This document shows positions 10,415-20,091 of a DNA stretch of 40,169 nt, piece by piece (within the stretch, counting starts at the first letter, position 1; every line of letters begins with the position of its first letter). The stretch comes from Reticulitermes lucifugus (Eukaryota; Arthropoda; Insecta; Blattodea; Rhinotermitidae): NCBI GenBank assembly GCA_026260175.1, contig JAKCWW010004642.1, positions 1 to 40,169 on the forward strand. The letters are read 5' to 3'. The translations under genes and the position numbers were made by a program. The notes beneath the pieces are model-generated. The model had not been told where the DNA came from, did no database searches, and saw only the letters and a list, made by a program, of their open reading frames with translations.

Positions 10415-10765
10415 AAACCGTAGCGAGTTTTGAGGTTCTCACAGCGGTGCTGATGAAGCTTAAGGTCTTCTGGGATGTGACATTGTATATATTGGTATAT
10501 AGCCACCGTTTCTAATTCCATTATGTGCCAGTCTACACAGCTTCGTGACCCAAAGGAGTGGAATCTTTGTAGAACAAGATTTGAAGTCCTCACTGCTGCG
10601 AGTATTAAAAATTTGCCTGTTTCTGAGATGTGATGACGTGTAGATTTATAGGTAACAGCGTTTCGGATAAACGAGCTGCTTCCATCTTTTGGGTGTAACT
10701 TGTGCTCTGAAGTTGGAGTCAGCAGATTCCTCCGAAAAGTTGATACTTCTAAATTACACGTCATC
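10415..10765 (-). repeat. H-family dispersed repeat, two tandem arms
   Basis: Two minus-strand arms follow each other. The first is at 10415-10520 (YQYIQCHIPEDLKLHQHR then ENLKT). The second, more diverged, is at 10565-10765 (YKSTRHHISETG). The 189-codon minus-strand open frame over 10396-10965 is a translation of these repeats plus SINE-B antisense and is not a gene. Confidence 0.7.
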
Positions 10766-10849
10766 ACATTCCAGAATGTGACATCACTTTCTGGGTTGCA
10801 AGATTCATTCAGATTCATCCAATGGACGACTATAAATCCGTAAATATTG

Positions 10850-11080
10850 TGATTTGTATTCGAGAGGTCCAGGGTAGGAATTTCGGGCCGGCCATCATCG
10901 AATGTCCCGATGTTTGTATGGTTTTCATCAGTCCTCGCAGGACAATACCCAGGATACTTCGTCAAATTAGGTCATGGCTGCTTTCTTCCACATAATTTCC
11001 GATTCGTTGTTCACTAATTATCCTATTATTTTGGATGCCCTGTAACCTGAGCAACTGGCAGCGTTAATGAATACATAAGC
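10850..11080 (+). mobile_element. SINE-B copy
   Basis: A tRNA-like head (GTATTCGAGAGGTCCAGGGT) leads into TTTCGGGCCGGCCATCATCG, then TGGTTTTCATCAGTCCTCGC, then ATTAGGTCATGGCTGCTTTC. It ends with CCTGTAACCTGAGCAACTGG CAGCG. It is the most complete uninterrupted SINE-B here and the one used to recognise the others. It overlaps antisense the upstream part of the spurious minus frame. Confidence 0.72.
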
Positions 11081-12144
11081 AAATGACAATAAGTAAAGAC
11101 AACAAGAATAAAATCATATCTGTGCCATAACTATGTTCCATAGTAGCATAAAGTGCACTTTGAGCGTATCCAGTTTGAATGAAATACAAATTTAAGCTTG
11201 TGTTGTAATTTTTCGGGCATTCACGTTTCTACCTGACGCGTGCTCGAAAGAAAATTTCTGCACTCTGAGCTGTCATCGCCTGGTGACACGAATGCTAATG
11301 GTTCCAGCAACAGTGTTTGTTCAGAATAAATGTGGACATGTTCGCATCGTGTCTGGTGTGCAAATTCGTGACTATCTTTACTAGCGTAGCGGAAGGTACG
11401 GATTACATGGATGAGACAAGCACTTTGTGGATTTGCAGTTTTGTCATGCTGAACACTGTCTTTGGCTGAATAATACAGGGGTTTCCTTGAGCAAGTATTA
11501 GTTATTCACCCGAATAAAACGTCCCGTCATCGCAAAATGTCCCCATTGGACAATATAAATCGCACTTGATGTAAAGATCCATATTATGCTCCCACCTATG
11601 CCTAAATAGATTAAGAACGTATCTAAACTGTGCAAGAAATATTTTTTTAGCAAACGGTTAGAAATGTGGCAACGGTGCGAATTTTTAGGTATGTCCGACA
11701 AACTTAACACGTATTTTATATAAATTCTTCACAAAAATAAAATGACAATAATAATAGTAATAGAGTATTAGCACTAGAAACCTTTTCAATAGGAAAGTAG
11801 ACTTTATGACTTCGGAAAGGGAAAGAATAGAGCCTAGTACTTTGAGGTTACATTTCCTATACAGGACTGCAGTTACATTAAGTTGGACACATTTAAAGTT
11901 AGTAACTGGTTTGTGAGTTCCTCTCAGTACCGTTTCTTGACATTTATGCTACACATCAGGATTTATATCTTTTGGGCTATTAGCCGTGTTGACTGGTTAA
12001 GCGTTACTGACGATATGCAGGGACATTTTGCTCTCATCTTCAGGGCAACCAGTCCAAGAAGAGTTCCCTATAAATGTAGATTGTTACGTCTACGTCAGCC
12101 TGTTCGGTATTTGAAGTTATTAAAATCTGTCATAAAGTAATGAG
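11081..12144. other. Stretch without recognisable gene
   Basis: Short frames at 11498-11710 (minus) and 11883-12140 (plus) are unrecognised. No repeat structure was noticed. Confidence 0.5.
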
Positions 12145-12228
12145 CTTTGGATTGGATTCAACAAATTCAGATAGGGTTCAGTGGCAGGGTCATGTGAACA
12201 CGGTAATTAACCCTCGGGTTATGTAGAA
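12145..12228 (+). pseudogene. LINE-A extreme 3' coding fragment
   Basis: TGGATTGGATTCAACAAATT, then CAGTGGCAGGGTCATGTGAA, then CACGGTAATTAACCCTCGGG reproduce the last codons of LINE-A ORF2 (DWI..AQ...W...VNxVMNLRV). Very short and dead. Confidence 0.65.
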
Positions 12229-12967
12229 AGCGGTAATTGCTGAGCCACTAACAACTTCTCAACTGTTCCACGCAGTTAGTGAAATGCTGTCCGTGTTAGT
12301 TTGGTTGGAGATTTTTAAATGATTTTAACATGTTGTGTAGGAAACGAAAAAAAAGCTGTTGGACATGTGTTGAATTCTGCTCGTTTTGTGGGAATGCCTT
12401 AAATGTTAAAATTATGTAGTCTGAGAGTTTGGTTTTATAGTGGCGTTCCGTATCGATTTCGTGCATAACCTATTTGTTGGATGTTCGTCTTTTGTGAGTA
12501 AAAGTTCTTCGATCACTCGGAGGACTTGCTAAGCTGGAATCTTTTGCTACAATGAATGGACCGGTTACCAAATAATGAAAGTGCTCTTATTTGAATCTGT
12601 TGTTCTTATTGACATTATGGGTAGTTACTAAGGCGATTTACACCGAAGTTCTTCAAAAAATAAAGTTTAGATGATTAAACTTTGGTCGCTGTATGAGGTA
12701 GAGTCACGGTATATGAGAAAATTGTGTGACTGGATGCGAAGATTTTCGTGTATAGTAGAAGTTACTATTGTTTTGTAATCCGGAAAATTGATGTATTAAA
12801 GTCAGCAGTACACGCTTATTTCTCGAACCGTAACGAATGAAGTACCAGCTTCTTCACACTTTGTAAGTGATCGGCTATCTGAAGTGCATTGTTCGATAGA
12901 CCAAGTTCACGCCTCGTATTGACGTCGTCTACATCAGTTGACTGACAAGAGCATTACATTCTTTATG
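12229..12967. other. Stretch without recognisable gene
   Basis: AT-rich DNA without recognisable gene or repeat. Confidence 0.5.
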
Positions 12968-12975
12968 CTGTACGG

Positions 12976-13139
12976 CAGGGGTGCACAAATTTTCCAAAAA
13001 TCTTAGGGCCACCTTAAAATGCTAGGCGCCAGAAAGGTGACAGCACGCAAAAGCTTACTGAGCACCCTCAGATACTAGGCGCCACCTTACAAAATTTAGT
13101 CGCCCGAGCGACCTGGCGCCCGGGATATGTGCACCCCTG
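12976..13139. mobile_element. hAT-type MITE, 164 bp (family M1)
   Basis: Terminal inverted repeats CAGGGGTGCACAAAT at the left and CAGGGGTGCACATAT (reverse complement of the right end) match at 14 of 15 positions. Flanking 8-bp target duplications CTGTACGG (12968-12975) and CTGTACAG (13140-13147) match at 7 of 8. The CAGGGGTG start and 8-bp duplication are typical of hAT elements. The interior is GC-rich and non-coding (GGCGCCA blocks). A second copy lies at 24489. Confidence 0.93.
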
Positions 13140-13147
13140 CTGTACAG

Positions 13148-13527
13148 TACACGTTGCCAAGTATTTCAGTCCCGCGCTTCCTCGATGCGGAAATTTAGAG
13201 CTAGCTATACGTCGTGTTTGGTTATCCTAATAATTATGTGTTTCTTTCGTCTGAACCAGTTGCCAGCGACCATTGATCTGTGGGTCAGTGCATTCCTTAG
13301 GTCCTAGAACTGAATTAAGACGCCCACTGCCTTGACGAGTGGTACATTTTCTCATGACATGCCCATTAAATTAATAAAACTTTTGAAGAGTGGGAGCGTT
13401 AAATACTTGGATGTATTAAGAGATTAGGAGCGGATTAAATTCAGGGAGTGCCTGCTACCATTCGGCTCAGAATCTTTTGTACCTGTTCTTTATGTAATAA
13501 TATAAAAATTAAAATATACAGAGCTAT
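13148..13527. other. Stretch without recognisable gene
   Basis: Nothing recognised. Confidence 0.5.
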
Positions 13528-13925
13528 AATTTTGCCTGTTGTTTTGTATCGATGTGAAACTTGATCTTTCACATGAAGGGAAGAAATAGGCTGAGGGTTT
13601 TCGAGAATAGAGTGCTGAGAAAATATTTGGGTCTAAGAGGCATGAATTAACAAGAGATCGAAGAAAACTGCATAACGATTAGCATCATCATTTGTACTTC
13701 TCACCAAATATTGTTTGGGCGATGAAATCGAAGAGGATGAGATGGGCTGGACATGTGACACGTATGGGGGAGAAGAGAAATGCGTGCGCGGTTTTGGTGT
13801 GGAGAGTTGAAGGAAATACACCACTTGGAAGACCTAGGCATAGGTGGGCGAATAGTATTAAACTGGGTCTTAATAGGTTGGGAGAGCGTGGACTAGGTCA
13901 ATTGCGTGTGGTAATAAGGAAATAG
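13528..13925 (+). pseudogene. LINE-A reverse transcriptase C-terminal relic
   Basis: Reading frames carry VLYRCET, RLRVFENRVLRKYLGL, then PNIV, KSKRMRWAGHVTRMGEKRN, LGRPRHRW. This is the C-terminal region of a non-LTR retrotransposon ORF2 (VLYGCETW ... [11 protein letters not shown] ... GRPRxRW). The tryptophan expected after CET is a TGA stop, further stops follow, and a frameshift separates the two halves. The longest open piece runs 13692-13925. A 5'-truncated, inactive copy. Confidence 0.88.
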
Positions 13926-13949
13926 AAATTACTTACTGTCAGTATTATT

Positions 13950-14170
13950 TTAATGTTTAAATGACAAATTTGTTGGACAGAAATTACAAATTTATAACAA
14001 ACAAATGGCAAATCTCTTACAGTTCACATTAAATGTTCGAAAATCCCACCGTCAACCTTAGTGTACGTTGCAACCCGTGTGCGAAGATCGCGTACATGTG
14101 CCTTGAGGTTCACGGTGGGATTTGCGAACATTTATTGTGAACTGTAACAAATTGGTCATTTAAATATTAA
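13950..14170. mobile_element. Foldback element with nested inverted repeats, TTAA at both ends
   Basis: Outer arms 13951-13974 and 14146-14169 match at 22 of 24 positions. Inner arms 14017-14058 and 14106-14147 match at 39 of 42, around a 47-bp loop. On the right the arms are contiguous; on the left about 42 bp separates them, so the left arm has gained sequence. TTAA occurs at both boundaries (13950-13953 and 14167-14170), which would fit a TTAA target duplication, but the termini lack the CCC start of piggyBac. No coding capacity. Confidence 0.8.
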
Positions 14171-14200
14171 ATTAAAATTAAAATTAAAAATTAAATTAAC
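14165..14200 (+). repeat. (AAATT)n low-complexity run
   Basis: An imperfect run of AAATT-like units right at the outer end of the foldback element. Confidence 0.8.
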
Positions 14201-14261
14201 AGCAAGGAGTTTCTCTTTGTTACCATTCACAATGCCTTTGTTTTCGTAGATTCAAGCAGCT

Positions 14262-14400
14262 CTATCTCGGTAACCATTCAGGATTAGACACATATTCGTA
14301 TGCACTTTCTTTCGTACAATGACAGATACTCTCACCTCCCAAAATATTGACCTTTCCTCCTGAATCACCCTGTATGTATGGGGCCTGAATGTATTGCTTC
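14262..14400 (-). repeat. Unclassified interspersed repeat, IQGDSGGKVNILGG-type
   Basis: The minus-strand translation reads YIQGDSGGKVNILGGESICH then SNPEWLPR. I recognise this string as recurring in translated insect repeats. The right boundary is an ACAGGGTGATTCA-like word (reverse complement near 14362-14375), a common transposon-end motif. The 86-codon frame at 14262-14522 is not treated as a host gene. Confidence 0.5.
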
Positions 14401-14635
14401 ATGCATTCTTGACATCGATTGGTAGCCAGCTTCACAATCGGCTGGTTTACCTCTGCGCCGTTTGTTTGGAGACAGGTAGTAACGGCAGGACACTGCTCAG
14501 GTACTGCCTGATGTATCGTCACTTAGTTGTAATTTTTGTATGTGCGTATTCTATGATGTGTACTAGAGGTCGGTTATCACTGTCACGTTTTTCACGTACC
14601 GTAAAGTGTCCCAGGCAAAGCAGAACAGTCTAATA

Positions 14636-15017
14636 CAGTGATTCTCAACTAGTGTGCCGCAAAGCTTTGAAGAGGAGAATGATTATATAAAATTAAATAA
14701 CAAATACAAAATTTTAAAGAAAACCGATAAAGACGTTCCTTGTATACATCCCTACAAACAAAATTTAAGAAAGTCGTTGGGTTTTCGCTGAACGTGATGG
14801 TGCTCCACATACTACAAAGCTGTAAATCACTGCATTTGCTTAAGCTTTTTAAATGTAAGTTTTTATGAAAACTTCATAAATTTTATTTTATGCAATAAAT
14901 GTATTATTTCAAAGTAGGTGTACTATAAATGTAGCTCTCTATTGTAATTTTAATGTGCCACAAATAAAAACGAATATCCAAAGTGTGCCGCGAACATTGA
15001 AAGCTTGAGAGCCACTG
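14636..15017. mobile_element. hAT-type MITE, 382 bp (family M2)
   Basis: The left end CAGTGATTCTCAACTAGTGT and the reverse complement of the right end CAGTGGCTCTCAAGCTTTCA match well over the first 13 bp. A GTGTGCCGC word lies close to each end. Flanking 8-mers GTCTAATA (14628-14635) and ATCTAATG (15018-15025) match at 6 of 8 with a TCTAAT core. CAG.GGTTCTCAA-type ends with 8-bp duplications are hAT-like. The interior is AT-rich and non-coding. Confidence 0.88.
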
Positions 15018-15169
15018 ATCTAATGTTTAATTTGTTGGACAGCAAGTACTTTAGCATAGTAACGCAAACCGGATATGTTATATTGCGCTAGTCATGCATT
15101 TGGAAAGTACATCTCATTGTTACCTTTATCGTAATGTAAAAGCTAAAACAATCCCATTACAGACCTGGA

Positions 15170-15340
15170 CAGGCCCTTAGGGTTCCAGGAGGTTGAGGTT
15201 CCCAGATTTCTGGACAATCGGCACATGAAGGTGATAAGGTTGTCAGCCCTACGCACCGGCCGCCTTTACCCCCCAGGAAATATTTCTGGTACTCGTTTCT
15301 GTTAGAGGCTGAGTCGACTCCAGGGCCTTAACATAATGTA
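15170..15340 (+). repeat. Unclassified interspersed repeat with coding-like frame
   Basis: Translation gives FQEVEVPRFLDNRHMKVIRL then SALRTGRLYPPGN. I associate this with the 3' region of insect LINE-type repeats. It stands out as GC-rich in AT-rich DNA. No start codon and no complete frame. Confidence 0.5.
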
Positions 15341-15959
15341 CAGAAGCGAAATAGCATCCTGTGAGTTCTTTATGACTGCATGGACTACAGGCGAACGTTT
15401 GTTACTTGTGTTCTGTATATTGTTCATTTAACCTGATTGCTCTTACAAAACGTTTCTAAGTAAAAGTGAAACATTTGCAAGAACAATCTGTATCTTACAC
15501 ATCATGAGGATACTTTTACCATCAAACCTGCTACTTTGCTGGGTGAGTGGCAATTAGAATTTATTGTGCAGCCAGGCGAGTTGATTTCAGTGTAAGACGG
15601 AATAATAAATTAGATTTTTTTTTAGATAGGCCCATGTTGAAAATAATAGTAATCTCGCTATATGAAAGTAACCCATACGTGAATAGGCAGTCCCGCTTTG
15701 CAGATGACTCTTACGTTGTCCCACATTCTCAGGTGTCGTGCTTATTTGTGCATTAGAGAGAAACACAAGCCGTTAGTAAGTGCATCCTTGTGGCATACGT
15801 AGCTCAGAATTGAAAGTTGTATCATCAAAAAAGAGGAGGACTCCAGGACAAATAAGCTTGTTATTCAGAACCGAATACTTACTTTACTGCAATACAAGTA
15901 CGGACCTCAGACGCACAACATGTAGCTACAAGTCCAAGTCAGCGGCTTCCAATATATCT
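15341..15959. other. Stretch without recognisable gene
   Basis: Short plus-strand frames (15547-15756, 15780-16094) are unrecognised; the latter runs into repeat S. Confidence 0.45.
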
Positions 15960-16100
15960 TGTGCTACACTAAACCCCTTAGAACAAGTTGCTTTCAGATT
16001 TAAAATTTTTGCATTTTGCCCACACAGTTTGTGCGGTTCGTGTGTTTCGCACAATAAACGCCGATCGTTTGCCTTAACCGACTTTTCTTTGTAATGGAGA
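15960..16100 (+). repeat. Repeat S, copy 1
   Basis: TGCCCACACAG, CACAATAAACGCCGATCGTT and TTAACCGAC recur in order near 19950-20070 (TGCCCACACAG, AACAAACAGCGATTGTT, TTAACTGAT) and, weakly, near 27515-27600. The translation carries SHNKRRSFALTD, resembling a string frequent in insect repeats. Element class unknown. Confidence 0.5.
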
Positions 16101-16254
16101 CGGACTTCGTTTTCTGTGATGTGGGAAAACAATGTTTATATATAATTTAGATGAATTACTGGCCTCCGTGATCTGCTGTATACCACTGGAGCTATCGCAG
16201 TGACTTTAACGAATTAGATATGACATTGTACTCTGATGTATTGTAGTCTTCGTT

Positions 16255-16400
16255 GAATACGAGTAATAAAAGTTTTACTCCGAGTACTTCGGTTGTCTCC
16301 TGTCATTATCATTACACCAATCCGCCATTCTAATTTTTAATTTGTCTGCCATCGCTGCTATATAATCGTAGCAACTGACAGCGTCCTAAAACGAAAAACA
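16255..16400 (+). repeat. SINE-like fragment (V body and SINE tail)
   Basis: CCGAGTACTTCGGTTGTCTC then CTGTCATTATCATTACACCA resembles the V-repeat body at 20465-20510. GTAGCAACTGACAGCGTCCT is the tail motif shared with SINE-B copies. No head or flanking duplication was found. Confidence 0.5.
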
Positions 16401-16754
16401 TTTCTCTCCGTCTCTATGTGAAATGTGTGGTCTGGTTTAAAGTACCCGGAATTTGTACCGAAGGATTGGAAGAGAAGCGCTAGAGCTTCTGTTTATATTA
16501 GAGACAAGGACGTGACGATTACAGGACAGATTGTTTCGGGGTTAGTGTTACAAGCTCAAACGAACTTTCCATCCGTCGCTGTATGAAGAATGACAGGGTC
16601 TCGAACCCTGGGCCAAATGTACGATCAAACATATGCCGAAGACCAAATGCGCCACGTGTCTTTCTGCAGTATCATAGTTACATTTCGTCACTTCTAGCAT
16701 GTGGTGTAGCTCCACATAAATAGGCCATAATATCGTCCTTGAAAATCTAGTAGT
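16401..16754. other. Stretch without recognisable gene
   Basis: ACAGGGTCTCGAACCCTG near 16588-16605 is an isolated hairpin-like, B-box-like word. No tRNA fold was found around it. Confidence 0.45.
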
Positions 16755-17135
16755 GACGCTTCTTGTCAAGAAATTCTTCGCCACCGTACATAACCCGAAC
16801 GTTCAGTACCGAATTGACAAGAGAAGGCCATTTCACATTCTCCTTAGCCTAATAAATCCTGATGCACTCCAATACCAATTTCGTCCCCCGCCTCCGCACT
16901 ACGCCGTGGTCTCTAAAAGTGGTCTCTTGCTTTCAGGTTTTCTGATTAAAATTCTAAATGCATTTCTCATTTCTACCATATGTTTGGCTTGTTCCCCGTA
17001 TTCCATCCTCCCTTATTGGATCATGCTAATAATATGCAGTGAAGAGTACAGTTTATGTGGCTTTCTTTATAAAATTTTCTCAATCCATTGTTACTTTCTG
17101 CATCTTAGGTCTAAGCATTCTCCCCAGAATACACA
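16755..17135 (-). pseudogene. LINE-A 3' region, highly diverged copy
   Basis: In the minus orientation it matches LINE-A landmarks in order: GTCAAGAAATTCTTCG (3' end), AACCCGAACGTTCAGTACCG, CCATATGTTTGGCTTGTTCC, GCTAATAATATGCAGTGAAG, TGTTACTTTCTGCATCTTAG. The same order is seen at 36858-37495. A 129-codon plus-strand frame (16753-17142) is an antisense artefact of this relic. Confidence 0.65.
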
Positions 17136-17839
17136 AATGTGATAGTCGTGTAGTTCTACACGCGATGAACCTACAAGCGTTCAGCAATACATTTCCGCCT
17201 ACTGCCCCTGTACGCAATGTTTTCCAATAGCTGTGCAACTCCAACGCTAGTTTAACACGTGTTAGTTTTCTCAACAACAAAGCGTACGAGGTGTTTTGAA
17301 GTTCAGTAATCAAACAAATGAATGTTAGTGTTGGGAGGCAATATTTTCGCGGAACCGGCTATGCTGACTGATATGTTTCAGCGATTTTCTCTGTTCCCTC
17401 TTGCGAAAATCAAGATTGCAACTTCACAGAACCCGGGATCCTGTAAGTTGGTGCAACCTACTTTAGTGTGCTATCAGTCATGTAAAACAATGGCTCTGCG
17501 AAAAATATGCAACATTGTACGGTATTTTTTAAATTTAAGACAACAGTATGGCGGCTATTTGCAGTTTGTGTTTAGCCTTCGGTTTTTGAAAAAAAAAAGC
17601 TAAGAAGCTACTGGATCTAGGCGTTTTAAATTCAATATGGCGACATATTACGGACGTAACTGGCGTATAAATTCTGCATAAAATGTGTATACAACCACAA
17701 TTACAAACATTGTGTCGGTGCAGAATTTTGAGTTTGTGTCCGACAAATTTAACGTGGTGAAAATTTGTAATTAAGTAATCAGTTCTTCCAAAGTAATCTT
17801 CTGCTTCTTCATTGGCATACGGTACTTACAGTCTAACCA
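17136..17839. other. Stretch without recognisable gene
   Basis: No recognisable gene. Short frames on both strands (17080-17313 minus, 17322-17603 plus) are unrecognised. Confidence 0.45.
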
Positions 17840-17980
17840 GTGCCACCTTCACAATGGTAGCACATACAGATCTGTCTTCTGCTTTGTTCCTCCATCTCTT
17901 GACACCATCGATTTCAGATCATCCTCAATACAGTCTAACCACCTTAAGTTTGATCTTCCTGTTTTTCTTCTTCTCCAGTG
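17840..17980 (-). pseudogene. LINE-B reverse transcriptase C-terminal tail, fragment
   Basis: The minus-strand translation reads KTGRSNLRWLDCIEDDLKSM, resembling the terminal GRP(R/K)LRWLD..EDDLK..GV..WR.KA.DR..W motif of another non-LTR retrotransposon ORF2. Only about 45 codons remain and a frameshift occurs after SM. Its 5' side abuts an (AAT)n run. Confidence 0.65.
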
Positions 17981-17981
17981 C

Positions 17982-18008
17982 AATAATAATAATAATAATA
18001 ATAATAAT
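17982..18008 (+). repeat. (AAT)n microsatellite 1
   Basis: Nine near-perfect AAT units between the LINE-B fragment and an unrecognised open segment. Confidence 0.95.
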
Positions 18009-18238
18009 GTTAAATGTCGAAAAGCTTGCACAAAAGTGTGAATATCCTAACCTGAAAGAAAGCGTCACGGACAACATTCGAAAGGTACCAGTGCTTGGAA
18101 CAGACCACATTGTGCGCAGATTTCGTAGTCTTCATGAATAAGGATTTTAAAAAATTGTAATTTGATGAAACCTTAAATATAAATTAGATTGTCTGCTGTA
18201 ATGCCTGAGGGATAACAAAGATGTTGATGATGATGACG
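18009..18238 (+). other. Unrecognised segment with 44-codon frame to a stop
   Basis: The plus-strand frame from 18009 reads MLNVEKLAQKCEYPNLKESV and ends at the TAA at 18139-18141. The string looks protein-like (charged, balanced) but I do not recognise it. A pyrimidine-rich stretch ending in CAG at 17976-17978 precedes it, but that lies inside antisense LINE-B, so it is weak evidence for a terminal exon. Confidence 0.35.
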
Positions 18239-18260
18239 ATAATAATAATAATAATAATAA
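18239..18260 (+). repeat. (AAT)n microsatellite 2
   Basis: An ATA/AAT run immediately before the 3' end of the minus-strand LINE-A copy. Confidence 0.95.
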
Positions 18261-18755
18261 CTGCATGGAACGGATTCCTTCTTGACAAGAGAACAGTTTC
18301 TCAGCTAGTCAAGAAATTCTTTGCATCTTATGAAATCCGAAGATTAAGTACCATGTTCAAGAGAGCTGACCACTTGAGCCAGATCAATCCAGTCCCCCCC
18401 CCCCTCTCCGTCATACTGTTTCTTGGAGATCCATTTTAATTTTGCTATGTACGCTTCGGTCTGCCAAGTTGTATCTTTCCCTCAGATTTCCTCACCCAAA
18501 CCCTGTGTGCACCTCTCCTCTCCCCCATTCGTGCCACATGCTCCGCCCATCTAATTCTTCTTTATTTGGTCGCTGAAATATTTATTGAGCCGTACAGATC
18601 ATGAAGCTCCTCATTATGCCGTCTCCAGCAGCCCCCTTTTACCTAGTTCTGTTGGGACCAAGTATCTTACTCAGCGCTCTATTCTCAAAGCACTGTCAGC
18701 CTATGTTGCCCCCTCAATGTGAGAGGCCAATTTTCACACCCATACAAAACAAGCT
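18261..18755 (-). pseudogene. LINE-A copy, 5'-truncated, bracketed by (AAT)n
   Basis: The reverse complement runs from TTGTATGGGTGTGAAAATTG (VLYGCE region) through ...GAGGAGCTTCATGATC... and ...GCGGAGCATGTGGCACG... to the LINE-A 3' end at CCGTTCCATGCAG. Order and length match 28834-29309. Stops and indels are present, plus a C-11 run at 18394-18404 (G-11 in the sense strand). Both flanks are (AAT)n, so the target site may have been a microsatellite. Confidence 0.85.
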
Positions 18756-18756
18756 A

Positions 18757-18794
<38 letters not shown>
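18756..18794 (+). repeat. (AAT)n microsatellite 3
   Basis: Thirteen AAT units at the 5' (truncation) side of the LINE-A copy, followed by AACTG. The opposite flank also has the run followed by AACTG. Confidence 0.95.
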
Positions 18795-18795
<1 letters not shown>

Positions 18796-19587
18796 TGACA
18801 TTTACAGTTACAGTCATTACGAATTTCAGTCGACTATTTTCCATCTTTTGACCGTCCGAGAGTGAGACAGAACGTACCTGTCCTAAGTATACGTCAACAA
18901 CACAAGATTTGTACGAGTGAAAGTCTGAAATACGAGACTGGGCTTTATGAGTTATGCCCGTAACTGCGTGTGTAAAGTTTTGTTATCTGTCTACGTTCAC
19001 GCGTTGCTATCTGTCTGGCATCCCTCAAATGGAGTCGCTTCACGTAAAATACTAGAGACTGCTTTCTTAACTATGTGGAGAACTTGTCCCTCAGCAGCAT
19101 ATATAGGCTGCTTTTAATGGACTCAGTTTCTCAGATCGACGAAATAATTTGTTTTGACATGTGACCTCTTGTGTTTGCTGTACGTTTACCGTTGGCTGGA
19201 TCTGCACAGACGAATTCTCTAATGGTTTTGAGGCACTAGGAAGTTCGAAGCGAAAGTTGAGTAAAAGTACAGCTAGCTGCATGTAGATGTCTGTTTTATT
19301 TCGAGATTACAGCACGACCGTTATTACAGACGGCGCTTAGGTAGTTGTGTACTTTTTTTGTGGTGGGTCGGTTTTGCTGCATAGCTACGCTTCACTATGT
19401 TTTGGGCCAGGTCGTGGAACACGTAACTGCATGAAATGCGTAGTAATGATTTTAATCTCTTAAATTACAGAGATTAACATACCTACTGCCTGCTTTAAAA
19501 TTTTAAAAATTCTTCCTTTTACCACAGAATATATGTGTTTCGTATAATTCTCAACGCAAACGGTGAACACTTCTCGAAACAGTAAAG
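18795..19587. other. Stretch without recognisable gene
   Basis: Nothing recognised. A minus-strand 63-codon frame (19091-19282) has no clear features. Confidence 0.5.
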
Positions 19588-19595
19588 CCCTAATG

Positions 19596-19894
19596 CATGG
19601 ATTCTCATACTTTTTCTCTTGCGTACCACTAAATGAAATTTAATAATTTCAATATGCTGTGAATATTTTTTATTTAAATATAAAAGCTTAAACTGGAAAG
19701 GCTGACTGACAGTGGGAGTGAGATATATAATGTTGCCAGCAATGCTGCGTATTAGCAAATATATGTGGCTTACGTTTTATCTATTTTTAATATCGTTTTT
19801 GTTATATATTTCGGTTTTTCATTAAAGCCGCGTACTAGTAAAGACATGTTGGAGTACCAGTAGTGGTACGCGTACCACAGTTTGAGAAACCATG
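19596..19894. mobile_element. hAT-type MITE, 299 bp (family M3, copy 1)
   Basis: The left end CATGGATTCTCATACT and the reverse complement of the right end CATGGTTTCTCAAACT match at 14 of 16. Flanking 8-mers CCCTAATG (19588-19595) and GCCTAGTG (19895-19902) match at 6 of 8. Subterminal GTACCACTA-type words and a GTGGTACGCGTACCAC palindrome occur near the right end. The reverse complement matches 36248-36522 along nearly its whole length, which defines the family. Non-coding. Confidence 0.92.
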
Positions 19895-19944
19895 GCCTAG
19901 TGGTTACATTATGCACCACCAGGTGTAACATTTATACTATGTTA

Positions 19945-20070
19945 TTGCCCACACAGTGTATTTGTGTGTTTTGTATGCATCTCAGAACAAACAGCGATTG
20001 TTCTGTACACAGCATTAACTGATCGGGTTTTAGGACCGAGACGGAGAATGTTTACTGCGCGGTACGGACT
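19945..20070 (+). repeat. Repeat S, copy 2
   Basis: TATTGCCCACACAGTGTATT, CAGAACAAACAGCGATTGTT, CATTAACTGATCGGG and GAGACGGAG follow the order of copy 1 at 15960-16100. Confidence 0.5.
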
Positions 20071-20091
20071 GAATCTTTGTGTGTAACTAAC

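Noticed and set aside
10396..10965. 189-codon minus-strand open frame, the longest in the window
   Set aside because: It is two H-repeat arms plus antisense SINE-B. No host protein features.
16753..17142. 129-codon plus-strand open frame
   Set aside because: It is antisense to a diverged LINE-A 3' region.
17961..18141. Terminal exon with acceptor at 17978
   Set aside because: The acceptor-like pyrimidine tract is antisense LINE-B sequence and the frame starts inside an AAT microsatellite.
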